Below are positions 63,163-64,000 of a DNA stretch of 64,000 nucleotides, in pieces (the stretch's first letter is position 1; every line of letters begins with the position of its first letter). The stretch lies in NCBI RefSeq assembly GCF_900109075.1, contig NZ_FNYS01000006.1:33136-97135 (forward strand). The letters are read 5' to 3'. Source of the DNA: Myroides marinus. GTDB lineage: Bacteria > Bacteroidota > Bacteroidia > Flavobacteriales > Flavobacteriaceae. The notes under the pieces are model-generated. The model was given only the letters and a program-made list of their open reading frames with translations. It was not told where the DNA came from and made no database searches. The translations under genes were made by a program, and so were the position numbers.

Positions 63163-63689
63163 AAAGCCTATAAAGGTTGAACACACAAAGATAAGGCTTT
63201 CTTTAGATTCTCTAAAGTTGATTAACTCATAATATTGACTAAAACATCATTATGCTATAATATTTAGCATTGGTGTTTATTAAAACTTTAGGACTATCAT
63301 CAAATCTAGTATACTATACTTCTTGGGGAACAAGAAAAGCTAATTATAACAAGTGTTTGCTTAGTATAGAGGGATGATAGGTGTATTTATAGAAAGAAGT
63401 AGGGAAGTAGGAAAAGTAATTTTATTGTGTTTTTCACAGTTAGTTATTCTATATATTGTGATTAATTCATTAGGATAAAATTAAGACTTGTGATTTTTGT
63501 TATAAATCGTATAATCAACCTTAAATGTTATATATTGACAAAGTAACCTCTTTAAAAAACTTTTATTTTTTATTTATTTTAACAAATATAATTTTATATA
63601 TTTGTCTCGTTAAACTATAAAAAATCAAAGCCTATAATACAAAATTACTTTATAAAAATCTATTTACAGTTTTAAAAAAGAAATTTGGT
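63163..63689. other. 527-base region between divergent uvrA and sigma factor genes
   Basis: This is AT-rich DNA with no convincing gene. A frame at 63374-63478 would give a 34-residue hydrophobic peptide, which I regard as chance. The region should carry the promoters of uvrA (leftwards) and of the sigma factor gene (rightwards); only the second has a recognisable box. Confidence 0.55.
63597..63604 (+). promoter_or_regulatory. -7 promoter box of the sigma factor gene
   Basis: TATATTTG is an exact match to TAnnTTTG, 86 bases before the start codon at 63690. The -33 region (TTTTAAC) is weak. Confidence 0.5.
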
Positions 63690-64000
63690 ATGGTATATTT
63701 AAATATGCCTGATGCTACTCTTGTTAATTATTATATTGCAGGAGGAGAAGAGGCGCTTGAGGTTTTGATCAAAAGACATCAGTCTAAGATTTATGGTTTT
63801 ATCTTTTCTAAAGTTTCAGATGCTGAACTAGCAAATGATATATTCCAAGACACATTTATTAAAGTAATTAATACCCTTAAATCGGGAAGATATAACGAAG
63901 AAGGTAAGTTCTTACCTTGGGTGATTCGCATTGCACATAACTTGGTAATGGATCACTACAGAAAAGAAAAAAGAGTTCAGTTTCAGTATGATTCTGACGA
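63690..64000 (+). CDS. RNA polymerase sigma factor, ECF type (partial, 3' end outside window)
   Basis: The 103 codons in the window encode the N-terminal part of a sigma-70-family factor. It opens with LNMPDATLVNYYIAGGEEALEVL and has region 2 with KIYGFIFSKVSDAELANDIFQDTFIKV and FLPWVIRIAHNLVMDHYRKEKR, which includes the promoter-melting helix. The sequence closely follows the conserved flavobacterial ECF factor. Region 4 and the stop codon lie beyond the window. No anti-sigma factor can be judged. Confidence 0.93.
   Translation, partial: MVYLNMPDATLVNYYIAGGEEALEVLIKRHQSKIYGFIFSKVSDAELANDIFQDTFIKVINTLKSGRYNEEGKFLPWVIRIAHNLVMDHYRKEKRVQFQYDSD

Noticed and set aside
63374..63478. 34-codon hydrophobic ORF between the second uvrA and the sigma factor gene
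   Set aside because: Very short, no promoter or ribosome signal, no partner gene; chance frames of this size are common in AT-rich DNA.

Overview
The window is AT-rich chromosomal DNA from a member of the Bacteroidota, almost certainly Flavobacteriaceae. The evidence is the gene content (metal-type KdsA, fused CcoNO, mono-haem CcoP, two full-length UvrA, DUF4199 and DUF4834 proteins, LytS/LytTR pairs with 2TM domains, DUF4369/TlpA lipoproteins, YfhO), promoter-like boxes of the TAnnTTTG type, and weak Shine-Dalgarno signals. Myroides is my best genus guess, but that is recognition only. There is no prophage, CRISPR array, transposase or rRNA operon. Most of the window is ordinary core genome, with a more variable stretch at about 33.7-39 kb.

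Layout. 0-0.2 kb: tandem tRNA-Tyr genes, one cut by the window edge. 0.3-1.7 kb: kdsA and a DUF4199 membrane protein. 1.9-5.4 kb: a polyphosphate operon, sixA-ppk1-ppx, with sixA and ppk1 overlapping. 5.4-11 kb: TIGR02757 protein, LolD-type ATPase with a GDCCVxC Cys-rich protein, msrA, small membrane and lipoproteins, an NdpA-type nucleoid protein and a pRiA4b ORF-3 protein. 11.2-13.9 kb: a LytS-type kinase with a C-terminal 2TM domain, a small membrane protein and a LytTR regulator, preceded by an overlapping 52-codon ORF. 14-17.9 kb: three tandem TlpA/DUF4369 lipoprotein genes. 18-21.7 kb: uvrA with a LOG-family gene. 21.9-24.7 kb: a deaminase, a zinc-type dehydrogenase/quinone reductase and a TonB protein. 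24.9-32.6 kb: a complete cbb3 oxidase operon, ccoI-ccoS-ccoNO-ccoQ-ccoP-ccoG-ccoH; the 52-aa ccoS is easy to miss. 32.8-36.2 kb: an AraC regulator, speA and hmuS. 36.3-39 kb: small accessory genes (membrane peptide, lipoprotein, ankyrin protein, His-rich secreted protein). 39-44.4 kb: NCS2 permease, a ketopantoate-reductase-like gene, an amino acid permease and a Crp/Fnr regulator. 44.7-53.5 kb: pyrG, yidC, proC, mnmA, a nitronate monooxygenase and acs. 53.6-63.2 kb: hemN with a small membrane protein, a rhodanese, DUF4834, YfhO, a glycosyltransferase and a second uvrA. 63.7 kb to the end: the start of an ECF-type sigma factor gene.

Together the genes cover microaerobic respiration and haem (cco operon, hemN, hmuS, a Crp/Fnr regulator), envelope redox and lipoprotein functions (TlpA triplet, MsrA, rhodanese, LolD), DNA repair (two UvrA) and polyphosphate metabolism.

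The least expected signals are non-coding. They are: an exact 81-bp copy of the tonB 3' end plus terminator placed 11.7 kb away; interspersed palindromes with a constant TACT loop and compensating stem changes; a shared TAGGGACAT motif between the cco/araC and hmuS control regions; a 131-bp segment with terminal inverted repeats next to speA; an inverted repeat lying on the mnmA promoter; and a patch of near-identity between the first and third TlpA genes that skips the middle one. I found no clearly new multi-gene system. The best candidates are the LytS-2TM/LytTR/TlpA neighbourhood, the SixA-PPK1 coupling and the C-terminal domain of the ankyrin protein.
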